From Hoylesella marshii DSM 16973 = JCM 13450 (GTDB taxonomy: Bacteria > Bacteroidota > Bacteroidia > Bacteroidales > Bacteroidaceae): DNA of 64,000 nucleotides. Positions 28,036-34,141 of this stretch are shown one piece after another. How positions within the stretch are numbered: position 1 is the first letter of the stretch; every line of letters starts with the position of its first letter. Location: NCBI RefSeq assembly GCF_000146675.1, contig NZ_GL397214.1, positions 1,372,756 to 1,436,755 on the forward strand, read 5' to 3'. A program made the position numbers and the translations under genes. The notes under the pieces were generated by a model. The model saw nothing but the letters and a program-made list of their open reading frames with translations, ran no database searches and had not been told where the DNA came from.

Positions 28036-29472
28036 TCATTCCTCGAGTATTTCAGTTTCTATGGCCCGGAACAGTTCAAATACGACTTGTGGAACCATAG
28101 AATTGCCGAGAGCTTTTATGGATTCCTGTCGCCATCGGGTGAAAGGAATGGCAAGACGAGATACATCAAAGGGTAGCCCATCATTTCCTCCACAAATAGG
28201 GGTGACAGTTGGGAAGTTCCGCCACCAACCTTGTGGGCAATCTGCTCCGCCAAGTTGCTCTGTTCCGCTTTCGGCTTCTTGTGTGCTTTCAGATTGCTCA
28301 TCGTCATCATAGACCTCTTGCCGTCGCTCGCCACCGGAGTAAGCAGCCAGTCCGCTTTGCTGAACATTTCCGGCAAGTCTTTCTGCTTGGACTTCTCGCC
28401 TCGCTCCTTGAGGTTCTGAGCACTGGGAGTCGTCAACATCCCATTGAGTGCCATTGCCGTCAGCCCTGACCCCATCTGGCTGCTCGGGTTGTAACTTGTC
28501 GACCAGTGCGTTGCCTCGGCTGCATTCGGGGTCGGCAGGATTCCGTGGAAACAGAGGTAGTCCAGCAGGCCGTTCGGGCGTTGTTCTCCGTTCTTCCGGC
28601 TTCCCATCGTCCGTCCCCCCTTCGCGCGGAGCTCCTGCACTCTCTTGCTGTGCTGTATCTCCACAGCCAGTGGAGTCGGTAGCAGTTCCTGCGGGCAGAA
28701 CTTCTGCTTGCCGTTCTCGCATACTTTCAGCCCCTGCGTTACAGGAGTGGGCAGCATGTCCGAGTAGACTATCTGACTCAGAAGGCTGTTGTATCTCGTC
28801 CCGTTCCTGTAGCCGTTGCGCTTCGCTCTCGCCCTCATTGATGCAGGATCCTCGCAGAACTCCATCGTGCATGGTGTCATCAAGAGGTGTGGGAACATTC
28901 CTTCGGGCGATGAACCACACTCTGTCCCGTTGGTGTGGCGCACCGACGGAACAAGCCGGAATAACAAACGGTTGGATGGTGTATCCTTCACGCTCAAGGT
29001 CTGTACAGACGGTTTCAACAACGAACTGTTGCTCTTTTCGGTATATGTCGTCGCCCTCACCGAATAGAGAGGTTGTGCATCCCACCTTAACCGCCTCGCC
29101 GGGCTGTACCATCGAGAGGATGCCAGCAACATTTTCACCAATGACGAAAGAGGGCTGTATCTGCCTGATTGCTCGTAGCATCTCCGGCCAGAGGTAACGG
29201 TCATCATTCGCTCCAAGTCGCTGTCCTGCCGAGCTGAACGGCTGGCATGGAAAACCGCCTGTGAGTACATCGATTTTTCCTTGCCATTTGGAGAAGTCTG
29301 CCTGCTTGATGTTTTCATAACCGATTGAATTAGGATACCAATAATTGAGAATGGTGTTGCAGAACTCGCTGATCTCGCAGTGAAAGACATTTTGCCACCC
29401 CAACCAAAAGGCTGCGAGCTCGGGTGCGCCAATACCGCTGAAAAGCGAGGCGTGCATGATAAATCTTTTCAT
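28036..29472 (-). CDS. DNA (cytosine-5) methyltransferase
   Basis: This 478-residue enzyme transfers a methyl group from SAM to C5 of cytosine, probably to protect phage DNA. Motif I is LFSGIGAPE (10-18), motif IV GGFPCQPFSSAG with catalytic Cys76, motif VI ENV (113-115), motif VIII QRDRVWF (181-187) and motif X GNSMVPQV near 456. The stretch 190-425, where the target-recognition domain should be, is unusually polar, low in hydrophobics and rich in Asp, Glu, Gln and Gly. That stretch coincides with a well-formed second frame. No cognate restriction enzyme is present. Confidence 0.9.
   Translation of the reverse strand: MKRFIMHASLFSGIGAPELAAFWLGWQNVFHCEISEFCNTILNYWYPNSIGYENIKQADFSKWQGKIDVLTGGFPCQPFSSAGQRLGANDDRYLWPEMLRAIRQIQPSFVIGENVAGILSMVQPGEAVKVGCTTSLFGEGDDIYRKEQQFVVETVCTDLEREGYTIQPFVIPACSVGAPHQRDRVWFIARRNVPTPLDDTMHDGVLRGSCINEGESEAQRLQERDEIQQPSESDSLLGHAAHSCNAGAESMRERQAEVLPAGTATDSTGCGDTAQQESAGAPREGGTDDGKPEERRTTPERPAGLPLFPRNPADPECSRGNALVDKLQPEQPDGVRADGNGTQWDVDDSQCSEPQGARREVQAERLAGNVQQSGLAAYSGGERRQEVYDDDEQSESTQEAESGTEQLGGADCPQGWWRNFPTVTPICGGNDGLPFDVSRLAIPFTRWRQESIKALGNSMVPQVVFELFRAIETEILEE
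28116..29432 (-). CDS. Overlapping same-strand ORF with LPTP repeats inside the methyltransferase gene
   Basis: A 438-codon frame, shifted by one base, lies wholly within the methyltransferase gene. It contains five spaced motifs of the type LLPTP-x-A (at 227, 251, 299, 333 and 363), a YRNGTRYNSLLSQ segment before them and LSPLFVEEMMGYP at 409-421. I recall the same phrases in phage proteins annotated as hypothetical or methylase-related, which suggests real conservation rather than chance openness. How it would be started (own ATG, internal start or frameshift) is not visible. Its product, if any, is of unknown function. Confidence 0.45.
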   Translation of the reverse strand: MAHPSSQPFGWGGKMSFTARSASSATPFSIIGILIQSVMKTSSRQTSPNGKEKSMYSQAVFHASRSARQDSDLERMMTVTSGRRCYEQSGRYSPLSSLVKMLLASSRWYSPARRLRWDAQPLYSVRATTYTEKSNSSLLKPSVQTLSVKDTPSNRLLFRLVPSVRHTNGTECGSSPEGMFPHLLMTPCTMEFCEDPASMRARAKRNGYRNGTRYNSLLSQIVYSDMLPTPVTQGLKVCENGKQKFCPQELLPTPLAVEIQHSKRVQELRAKGGRTMGSRKNGEQRPNGLLDYLCFHGILPTPNAAEATHWSTSYNPSSQMGSGLTAMALNGMLTTPSAQNLKERGEKSKQKDLPEMFSKADWLLTPVASDGKRSMMTMSNLKAHKKPKAEQSNLAEQIAHKVGGGTSQLSPLFVEEMMGYPLMYLVLPFLSPDGDRNP

Positions 29473-29481
29473 TCATTTCCT

Positions 29482-29570
29482 TGTTTGTTTGTCAATGGCA
29501 AAATTATATACTTCGATTCTGTTTGTAAAGGACACCTCGTCTCCCGACGAAGTGCCCTGACAAACAAACA
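29482..29570 (-). repeat. Nested inverted repeat before the methyltransferase
   Basis: Perfect 13-bp arms (29482-29494 with 29558-29570) enclose a second 9-bp hairpin (29533-29541 with 29546-29554, one mismatch, TCCC loop). It fills the spacer between the 29,605 gene and the methyltransferase start and would fold in the late mRNA. Confidence 0.65.
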
Positions 29571-29604
29571 TCCAAACGAATGGATGCTTTGACAAAAAAG
29601 AAAA

Positions 29605-29880
29605 TTATCGTTCACGGAACATCCATTTGAACGACAGTCCGTGGGAAGCGGGACGATTGCAGAAATCGAAGCCGGCCTGCCGGAGTGCCTCGAACACTTG
29701 GATAGGGCTGACTTTGGCGGAAGAGTCTATCTCCTTGATGGCCTGCACCACTTCCTCTGTGGAGAAGAAGTGGGTGGCCTCTGCCGGAGTTGACGCCGGG
29801 CGATAGGTCATTTGCAGGGCAGCCACATAGACGCTGATGTCGGTGATGGGCTGCTCTTGTGGTTCTTTCTTTTTACTCAT
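29605..29880 (-). CDS. Small phage protein, unknown
   Basis: This 91-residue soluble protein begins with a charged tail (MSKKKEPQEQ) and then has the helical pattern FFSTEEVVQAIKEID followed by SPIQVFEALRQAGFDF, which could form a small winged-helix-like domain. It is the last of four overlapping small genes. It has no recognised family and overlaps the upstream gene by 8 bases, so the group is probably translated as a chain. Confidence 0.6.
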   Translation of the reverse strand: MSKKKEPQEQPITDISVYVAALQMTYRPASTPAEATHFFSTEEVVQAIKEIDSSAKVSPIQVFEALRQAGFDFCNRPASHGLSFKWMFRER

Positions 29881-30154
29881 TGTCTAACATATTTAAGGTT
29901 TGACGATCGTCGGCTTCGCCTGACGGGTCGACCGAGGTGAGAAATGTGCCGAAGTCCTTACGCAGGGAGCGCAGGGTGTCGAGGAAGGTTAGGGCTGCCT
30001 CGGGCTTGATGGCATGGGTATCGCGCCACTGGTCGAGCAGGAAGTCCTCAATGGCCTGAAGACGCTCGGTGCGCTCGTAGATATAACCTGGGTCGAGCAT
30101 TGCTTCGAGGGTTTCGGTGGCTTGCTCGTTGAGATGAATGAGAGTGGTTTTCAT
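29873..30154 (-). CDS. Small helical phage protein, unknown
   Basis: This 93-residue protein is predicted almost entirely helical, acidic and soluble (ATETLEAMLDPGYIYERTERLQ, then FLDTLRSLRKDF). Its start codon overlaps the previous stop within ATGA, and a purine-rich AAGGAGG lies 7 bases ahead, encoded by the end of the upstream gene. No family is recognised. Confidence 0.6.
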   Translation of the reverse strand: MKTTLIHLNEQATETLEAMLDPGYIYERTERLQAIEDFLLDQWRDTHAIKPEAALTFLDTLRSLRKDFGTFLTSVDPSGEADDRQTLNMLDNE

Positions 30155-30504
30155 TTTTTGCCTCCTTTCTTTTCAGCAACTTCATTAATACTCTTACAGA
30201 TGTCTTCACAACTTTCACGATTGAAACCTTCCAAAGAAAGCACCTTCTTATAGTGCAGACGCAGGACTGCTTCGGTGAATCCGTGAGTGGTACAGACATA
30301 GATATGGCCGCTGCCTGCTTCGAGCGCATACCGATCTTTTGCCTTCGGTATGGAATTCAGTTCATGGCGAAGTTCCTCAACAAACTTCTTCAGTGTAGGT
30401 TCGTCAGCCATAAGAACCTGATGACGACGCTCCATACACTTTGTAACAGGTTCAAGGTACTTCGGGGTGGAATATGCCTTGAAAAAATAATCAAAGAAAA
30501 TCAT
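30151..30504 (-). CDS. Small phage protein, unknown
   Basis: This 117-residue protein has helices (EPTLKKFVEELRHEL) around a strand pair (RYALEAGSGHIYVCTTHGF), so it is probably a compact alpha/beta protein. It ends in KKGGKK. Its start overlaps the previous stop as ATGA with AGGAGG ahead, the same junction as at its own 3' end. No family is recognised. Confidence 0.6.
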   Translation of the reverse strand: MIFFDYFFKAYSTPKYLEPVTKCMERRHQVLMADEPTLKKFVEELRHELNSIPKAKDRYALEAGSGHIYVCTTHGFTEAVLRLHYKKVLSLEGFNRESCEDICKSINEVAEKKGGKK

Positions 30505-30824
30505 TTTTTGCCTCCTTTTCTTTCTTGTTGTTTCTTATCAGTTTGATTAATACGGTAAACGATCCCGGCTGCGGTGACGGCAGCGACGGCGGTGATGGCT
30601 GGCTGCTGTTCTACTGCTGCCGCAGCAAGGATCATGCACAAAGCTACGAGATTGATACGGATTACCAAACGACGGGTTGCAGGGAACTCGGCGATACGGC
30701 TGTAGAACTCACTCTTGGTGTCGAGCCAAAGGTTAAGAGACTTGAACTTGCGCTGTATCGTAGCACGTACGTCGATAGGCTGCTGCACTTGGGCAGAAGG
30801 CTCGAAATGAATTGTTTGTTGCAT
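30501..30824 (-). CDS. Small two-segment membrane protein
   Basis: This 107-residue protein has a polar N-terminal half and two hydrophobic segments (LVIRINLVALCMILAAAAV and ITAVAAVTAAGIVYRI) before a basic RKGGKK tail. It heads the four-gene chain; a structured element ends 6 bases before its ATG. Two-segment proteins of this size in phages include holins and exclusion proteins, but a separate holin is present at 35.3 kb, so the role is open. Confidence 0.6.
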   Translation of the reverse strand: MQQTIHFEPSAQVQQPIDVRATIQRKFKSLNLWLDTKSEFYSRIAEFPATRRLVIRINLVALCMILAAAAVEQQPAITAVAAVTAAGIVYRINQTDKKQQERKGGKK

Positions 30825-30829
30825 ATTTG

Positions 30830-30908
30830 CACGATGTTTAGCATTGCCCGGATCCGCCGGGTGCGGAGACAGGAAAAGCGGATGCTCTTCCTGTCGCTAA
30901 ACATCGTG
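30830..30908 (-). ncRNA. Predicted three-way-junction RNA element in a 5' leader
   Basis: Perfect 13-bp outer arms (30830-30842 with 30896-30908) enclose two hairpins: CCCGG/CCGGG (about 30847-30861) and GACAGGAA/TTCCTGTC (30868-30875 with 30888-30895), whose stem resumes beyond a mismatch with AGC/GCT. Together they give a closed three-way junction of 79 bases ending 5 bases before the ATG of the 30,824 gene. A consensus promoter lies 170 bases upstream. No known riboswitch class is recognised. Confidence 0.5.
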
Positions 30909-31067
30909 TCTTACACCAACAAGGGCTAATTCACATGGAAGGCATCCGCCATATCTTCATTGCAGAGAAGCTGCAACATGGGCATAAAAATAAGCCCATC
31001 GAAATCTAATAAGTTCGGGGCTTGATGTTACTCTCGCCCTTGATTGTGTATTACTACACGACATTTA

Positions 31068-31108
31068 GCGGTTACAAAGATAGAAACTATTTTTGTAACC
31101 GCCAAGGA
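31068..31108 (-). promoter_or_regulatory. Promoter overlapped by an 11-bp palindrome
   Basis: Leftward TATCTTTG (31077-31084) with TTG about 20 bases upstream forms a promoter. The inverted repeat GCGGTTACAAA / TTTGTAACCGC (31068-31078 with 31092-31102) covers the -7 box and spacer, an operator-like position. It also follows the lipoprotein stop, so it could act as a weak terminator, although no T-run follows. Confidence 0.6.
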
Positions 31109-31123
31109 TTTCGGGGATTATTT

Positions 31124-31723
31124 TTATTCATCTATTAAGTCAGGAGCTTCGAGTTCACCTCCCAATTCTCGATAATATTTATAGGTTTTCACTATATTGT
31201 TAATTTCCTTACTTGTGACATTCCTTGTTGTGTAAGTTTCCCAATTTGATATCTTCATTTTAACCTTGCTCCCTATTTTAATAGATTTAAGGAAATCAAC
31301 TGCGTATCCCGAAGGTATTTCGTAATAGTTTCCATTATATGATTCGTGAGCCATATAAGACTGAATAAAAATATCTGAGATCTTGTCGTCTATATTGAAA
31401 GTAAATCTTGCTACTCCATCAATCTTTTTCTCTTGAGAAGTCTGAATAACCAATCTAAAATATTCTGCCTTCCCCTGGTTTATGACCATATAGGCCCAAA
31501 TGTAGTCTATATTGAACGAAGAAGGTTTATTTTTAGGGACAACTATCTCGGGAATTCCTTTTGAAAAAGAATCTCGTTCAATAGTATACTCTTTTTCAAT
31601 CAGGGCGTGGATAGAATCGAACTGATGCTTTTGGGCTTCTATTGCAAGTTGTTGCATTGTCTTACCTTTATTACAGGAACACAAAGAAAAACATACGATG
31701 AAAAGGTATAAGTATAATTTCAT
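31124..31723 (-). CDS. Lipoprotein, probable lysogenic-conversion gene
   Basis: This 199-residue protein has a lipoprotein signal peptide (MKLYLYLFIVCFSL, lipobox LCSC, Cys at 17). The mature part is beta-rich (FRLVIQTSQ, GVARFTFNIDD) with no domain I recognise. The gene is clearly more A+T-rich than the late genes and has its own tandem -7 boxes and flanking hairpins. This pattern fits a moron expressed from the lysogen, with the protein displayed at the cell surface. Surface exclusion or a host-fitness role would be typical but is not shown. Confidence 0.65.
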   Translation of the reverse strand: MKLYLYLFIVCFSLCSCNKGKTMQQLAIEAQKHQFDSIHALIEKEYTIERDSFSKGIPEIVVPKNKPSSFNIDYIWAYMVINQGKAEYFRLVIQTSQEKKIDGVARFTFNIDDKISDIFIQSYMAHESYNGNYYEIPSGYAVDFLKSIKIGSKVKMKISNWETYTTRNVTSKEINNIVKTYKYYRELGGELEAPDLIDE

Positions 31724-31749
31724 AAAAATGGTTTTAGTTAATAATACTA

Positions 31750-31765
31750 CAAAGATACAAAGATA
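31750..31765 (-). promoter_or_regulatory. Tandem -7 boxes for the lipoprotein gene
   Basis: Two adjacent leftward TATCTTTG boxes (31750-31757 and 31758-31765) lie 27-42 bases before the start codon, suggesting transcription independent of the late operon. Confidence 0.65.
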
Positions 31766-31792
31766 TTGTAAAAAAAATGATATAACAGAAAG

Positions 31793-31820
31793 AAAAAAGC
31801 CTCTCGCTACTGCGAGAGGC
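31793..31820 (-). terminator. Terminator after the DUF5053 gene
   Basis: A perfect 9-bp stem GCCTCTCGC/GCGAGAGGC with a 4-base loop (31799-31820) is followed leftward by six T. It ends the DUF5053 unit before the lipoprotein promoter. Confidence 0.85.
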
Positions 31821-31878
31821 TAACTTGCACCCATAGGCGATGAGTGACTTTTGTCTTGAAGGTCAATGAGAACCTCGC

Positions 31879-32133
31879 CTAAATATTTTCTGCTGCACGA
31901 CGAATGCGGTCGGACAGGTCTATAAGTGCACCACGCATCTGCTCAGCTTCCTGTTGGTTGAAACCACCTGCACCTCCGTTGCCGTCAATACCGTCCATTT
32001 TGTGGTAAAACCAAGATGAGGATTTCTGAAAGTAGGTATTGGCAAAATCACGCCATGAAACTGACATCAGAATGTCTTGTACTTTTCTTTTCATATCGGT
32101 AACTACTACTGGGGTTGTCATAACTGTTTCCAT
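31879..32133 (-). CDS. DUF5053 protein
   Basis: The start at 32133 (METVMTT) is chosen because residues upstream in this frame run through a hairpin and the 52-residue gene. The 84-residue protein matches the DUF5053 pattern: VSWRDFANTYFQKSSSWFYHKMDG, a Gly/Asn linker, then FNQQEAEQMRGALIDLSDRI. This looks like a helix-turn-helix with a tight SSSWFYHK recognition-like segment, common in Bacteroidota phages and mobile elements. DNA binding is likely but unproven. Confidence 0.75.
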   Translation of the reverse strand: METVMTTPVVVTDMKRKVQDILMSVSWRDFANTYFQKSSSWFYHKMDGIDGNGGAGGFNQQEAEQMRGALIDLSDRIRRAAENI

Positions 32134-32166
32134 TGTTGCTGTGTTTATAGTTTTACTTTTATTGTG

Positions 32167-32188
32167 CCTCTCCCTCATAAGGGAGAGG
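32167..32188 (+). terminator. 9-bp stem-loop between the 52-residue and DUF5053 genes
   Basis: CCTCTCCCT/AGGGAGAGG with a 4-base loop. The T-run follows on the + strand, so as a terminator it would act rightward; on the leftward transcript it is a processing or attenuation candidate. Its stem resembles that of the 31,799 terminator. Confidence 0.5.
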
Positions 32189-32197
32189 TTTTTAGCT

Positions 32198-32356
32198 TTA
32201 TTCGTATGGCTGTCGGACCATTTTGTCGAAGAGTTCCTGTAAATCCCATAGGAGTTGTGGATAGCCATTTGGATAAGAGCGATTGTAATTTCTCATTCTT
32301 TCGAGGAGTTCCCGTTCTTCGGGTGTAACCTCCATTAATTTTTCTTTTTGTTCCAT
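32198..32356 (-). CDS. 52-residue acidic helical protein
   Basis: This short gene encodes MEQKEKLMEV, then TPEERELLERMRNYNRSYPNGYPQ and a Leu/Phe-rich end. I recall very similar small proteins (ERELL..IRNY...YPNG pattern) in Bacteroides mobile elements, so it is probably real despite its size. It starts 26 bases after a consensus promoter and precedes DUF5053, likely in one transcript. No function is known; a small protein inhibitor or regulator partner of DUF5053 is possible. Confidence 0.65.
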   Translation of the reverse strand: MEQKEKLMEVTPEERELLERMRNYNRSYPNGYPQLLWDLQELFDKMVRQPYE

Positions 32357-32381
32357 ATCTCATTGTTTTCTTTTGACACTA

Positions 32382-32413
32382 CAAAGATACTACAAAAAAT
32401 CGTATTATCCAAA
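32382..32413 (-). promoter_or_regulatory. Promoter of the 52-residue / DUF5053 unit
   Basis: Leftward TTTG (32410-32413), 20 bases, TATCTTTG (32382-32389): a full consensus match. Confidence 0.8.
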
Positions 32414-32461
32414 CTTTTACTATAAAAATTTGTAGTAAGGTTTATTTTTTAACATTTTAAA

Positions 32462-32491
32462 AGCCGTAACAGTTCGGAGACTGCCACGGCT
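32462..32491 (-). terminator. Terminator of the amidoligase operon
   Basis: A stem AGCCGT/ACGGCT with a second CAGT/ACTG step (32462-32491) is followed leftward by TTT and an A/T-rich run. It closes the amidoligase unit 22 bases after its last stop codon. Confidence 0.7.
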
Positions 32492-32513
32492 ACAAAGAAC
32501 GAGCATCGTATTT

Positions 32514-32903
32514 TTATACTTCTACGGACACGAAACCGTGGGCGATTAGGTCGGCAAGGAAGGCGCCGGGACTGTCGGTGGAAACAAGGTAGCCCTCAAA
32601 TTCCTGCAAGCGGTGAGCGAAGCGTTGCATATATTCCATATCTGTGCCTTCGCTGTCGAAATGACTGCCTGCATGGAGCTGGCGGAGGAATTCCTCGGGG
32701 CTGTAGGCTACAATTTTGTGGTTGTCTCCTTTTATGTGGTAGATTTTGAATTTTGGTGCATCTACTCGACGATGTTCGGGGACTAAATTATGAGGAAGTC
32801 GGCTTTGTAGCTTTGCTTCGGTGATAATAGCACCAACGAGTTCTTTTGGAGAGATGGTCGGCTTTTGCTGACCATCTCTTGTTTCTATTTTTATTCTTCT
32901 CAT
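32514..32903 (-). CDS. Amidoligase-operon partner protein, unknown
   Basis: The start at 32903 overlaps the amidoligase stop as ATGA; longer readings run into the amidoligase gene. The 129-residue protein is basic at the start (MRRIKIETRDGQQ), with a strand pair (KFKIYHIKGDNHKIVAY), helices (SPEEFLRQLHAG, YMQRFAHRLQEFEG) and a C-terminal GAFLADLIAHGFVSVEV. I do not recognise a family. Tight coupling suggests it acts with the amidoligase, as substrate, specificity factor or second enzyme; it does not look like the cyclotransferase-like partners known for some amidoligases. Confidence 0.65.
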   Translation of the reverse strand: MRRIKIETRDGQQKPTISPKELVGAIITEAKLQSRLPHNLVPEHRRVDAPKFKIYHIKGDNHKIVAYSPEEFLRQLHAGSHFDSEGTDMEYMQRFAHRLQEFEGYLVSTDSPGAFLADLIAHGFVSVEV

Positions 32904-33844
32904 ACTGCTAACTTTTTTGTTCTTATCTTCAAGTAAAGTTTTTCGCTTTCGGTGAGGAAAGGTATATTTTGGAGAGTTGTTCCTGCATTCACCTGGCCTT
33001 GTTTTGCAAAGGTAATCATTTTTGCGAGAAAATGAATCCAAGCAGACATCTTTGTGAAGTTCGTTGAACCTCCGTGCTGGCGAAACTCTACCGTGCGGTG
33101 GCGTGCGTAAGCTTCGAGGTTTACCTTGTGGTAGCGGTTGTGGGCGAAAGCTGCTCTAAGGTCGCTGATATTAGAAGCTCGGTTGATGGTTGCCTCTGTA
33201 ATGGTGGTAAGCCCCTTGCAGAAGCGGTTGTTGCGACGGCTTAGAGGCATAAAGTGGTCGATAACCTTCTCAAGGCGTTTGTAAGTAATAATAAGGTTCT
33301 TCCAAGTCTGAAGGTCGAACTCTGCAGCGTCCATGTGAACGTGAAGTCCGCAAGAGTCGTTAATCTTAGCGTTGCAGAGGTCGAGCACCCAGCAAACCTT
33401 TTCCAGTTCCTCAAGTCCTTGCTCTCCGTGGAGGATTGGGCTAACGAGTTCGAAGGTGTTATTGCCTGAAAGGCTGCTGTCGGTAACTAACTTCCAATGG
33501 TCGGTGTGGTCGGTGTGATTGTAACCTTCAACCTCTACTCTGATGCCTGCTGCTGTAAGTTCTCTTGCAAGGCGTTCACGTGTGCAGTTGTAAGCTTCTA
33601 TCTCAATACCGAAGTTGCGGTTGAAAGTGTAGTCGAGTTGTGGAAGAACTGTTGTCGCTGCCTGCGCTGCACCCTGTGTCATTCCCTGCATCATTCGCTT
33701 GTAGACGTTCTGCACGAATCCGTAATTACCACCTGCTACAAGGTCAGCTACCTGTCTGCGTGTAAGTCCAAGGGTGAGGAGCTTCTGAATCTTAGAAGTC
33801 TTTGTTCCGTTCTCGTTGAGAATGTTCTGAATTTGCTCGTTCAT
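32900..33844 (-). CDS. HTH-amidoligase fusion (COOH-NH2 ligase superfamily)
   Basis: The start at 33844 gives 314 residues. Residues 1-60 form a helix-turn-helix-like domain (LTRRQVADLVAGGNYGFVQNVY). The rest matches the Amidoligase_2 family of the glutamine-synthetase-like ATP-dependent COOH-NH2 ligases: FGIEIEAY (metal Glu pair), FELVSPIL, CGLHVHMDA (His pair) and VEFRQHGGS (Glu-x-Arg). All expected metal and ATP residues are present, so the enzyme is probably active, joining an amine to a carboxylate of a peptide, protein or small molecule. The substrate is unknown. Promoter and terminator flank the two-gene unit. Confidence 0.8.
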   Translation of the reverse strand: MNEQIQNILNENGTKTSKIQKLLTLGLTRRQVADLVAGGNYGFVQNVYKRMMQGMTQGAAQAATTVLPQLDYTFNRNFGIEIEAYNCTRERLARELTAAGIRVEVEGYNHTDHTDHWKLVTDSSLSGNNTFELVSPILHGEQGLEELEKVCWVLDLCNAKINDSCGLHVHMDAAEFDLQTWKNLIITYKRLEKVIDHFMPLSRRNNRFCKGLTTITEATINRASNISDLRAAFAHNRYHKVNLEAYARHRTVEFRQHGGSTNFTKMSAWIHFLAKMITFAKQGQVNAGTTLQNIPFLTESEKLYLKIRTKKLAV

Positions 33845-33952
33845 AATCTTCGTTTTTTGAATGTTCTTTGCATAAGATAAGCTGCACTCGGCAATCAGAA
33901 AGTAAACTTTCATTGCACTCGCTGGCATTATCTTTGTTTTCTAATTGTAGTG

Positions 33953-33984
33953 CTAAGATAACACTACCTTTGCGAACACACAAA
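33953..33984 (-). promoter_or_regulatory. Promoter of the amidoligase operon
   Basis: Leftward TTTG (33981-33984), 20 bases, TATCTTAG (33953-33960, one mismatch to the -7 consensus). A small inverted repeat TAGTG/CACTA (33948-33966) surrounds the -7 box. The leader is about 100 bases. Confidence 0.6.
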
Positions 33985-34019
33985 CATTATTGCACTTATA
34001 ACCAGTCATTTAGAACTAT

Positions 34020-34040
34020 ATATCTTTTGGCAAAAGATAT
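34020..34040. repeat. Perfect palindrome, 9-bp arms
   Basis: ATATCTTTT-GGC-AAAAGATAT lies between the amidoligase promoter and the lysis-module terminator. It could be an operator or part of a double terminator. Confidence 0.5.
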
Positions 34041-34045
34041 GATAA

Positions 34046-34078
34046 AAAGAGCCGGTGCAATCGCTGCAGCGGCTCTTT
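34046..34078 (-). terminator. Terminator after the lysis module
   Basis: A 9-bp stem (34046-34054 with 34070-34078) continues through one mismatch into TGCA/TGCA and is followed leftward by TTT and an A/T-rich run. It separates the lysis genes from the accessory cassette. Confidence 0.75.
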
Positions 34079-34141
34079 AAAACGAAACGATTTTTGTAAA
34101 AAACAAAATAATAAACCTATCTAACAATTATAAATGAAACA

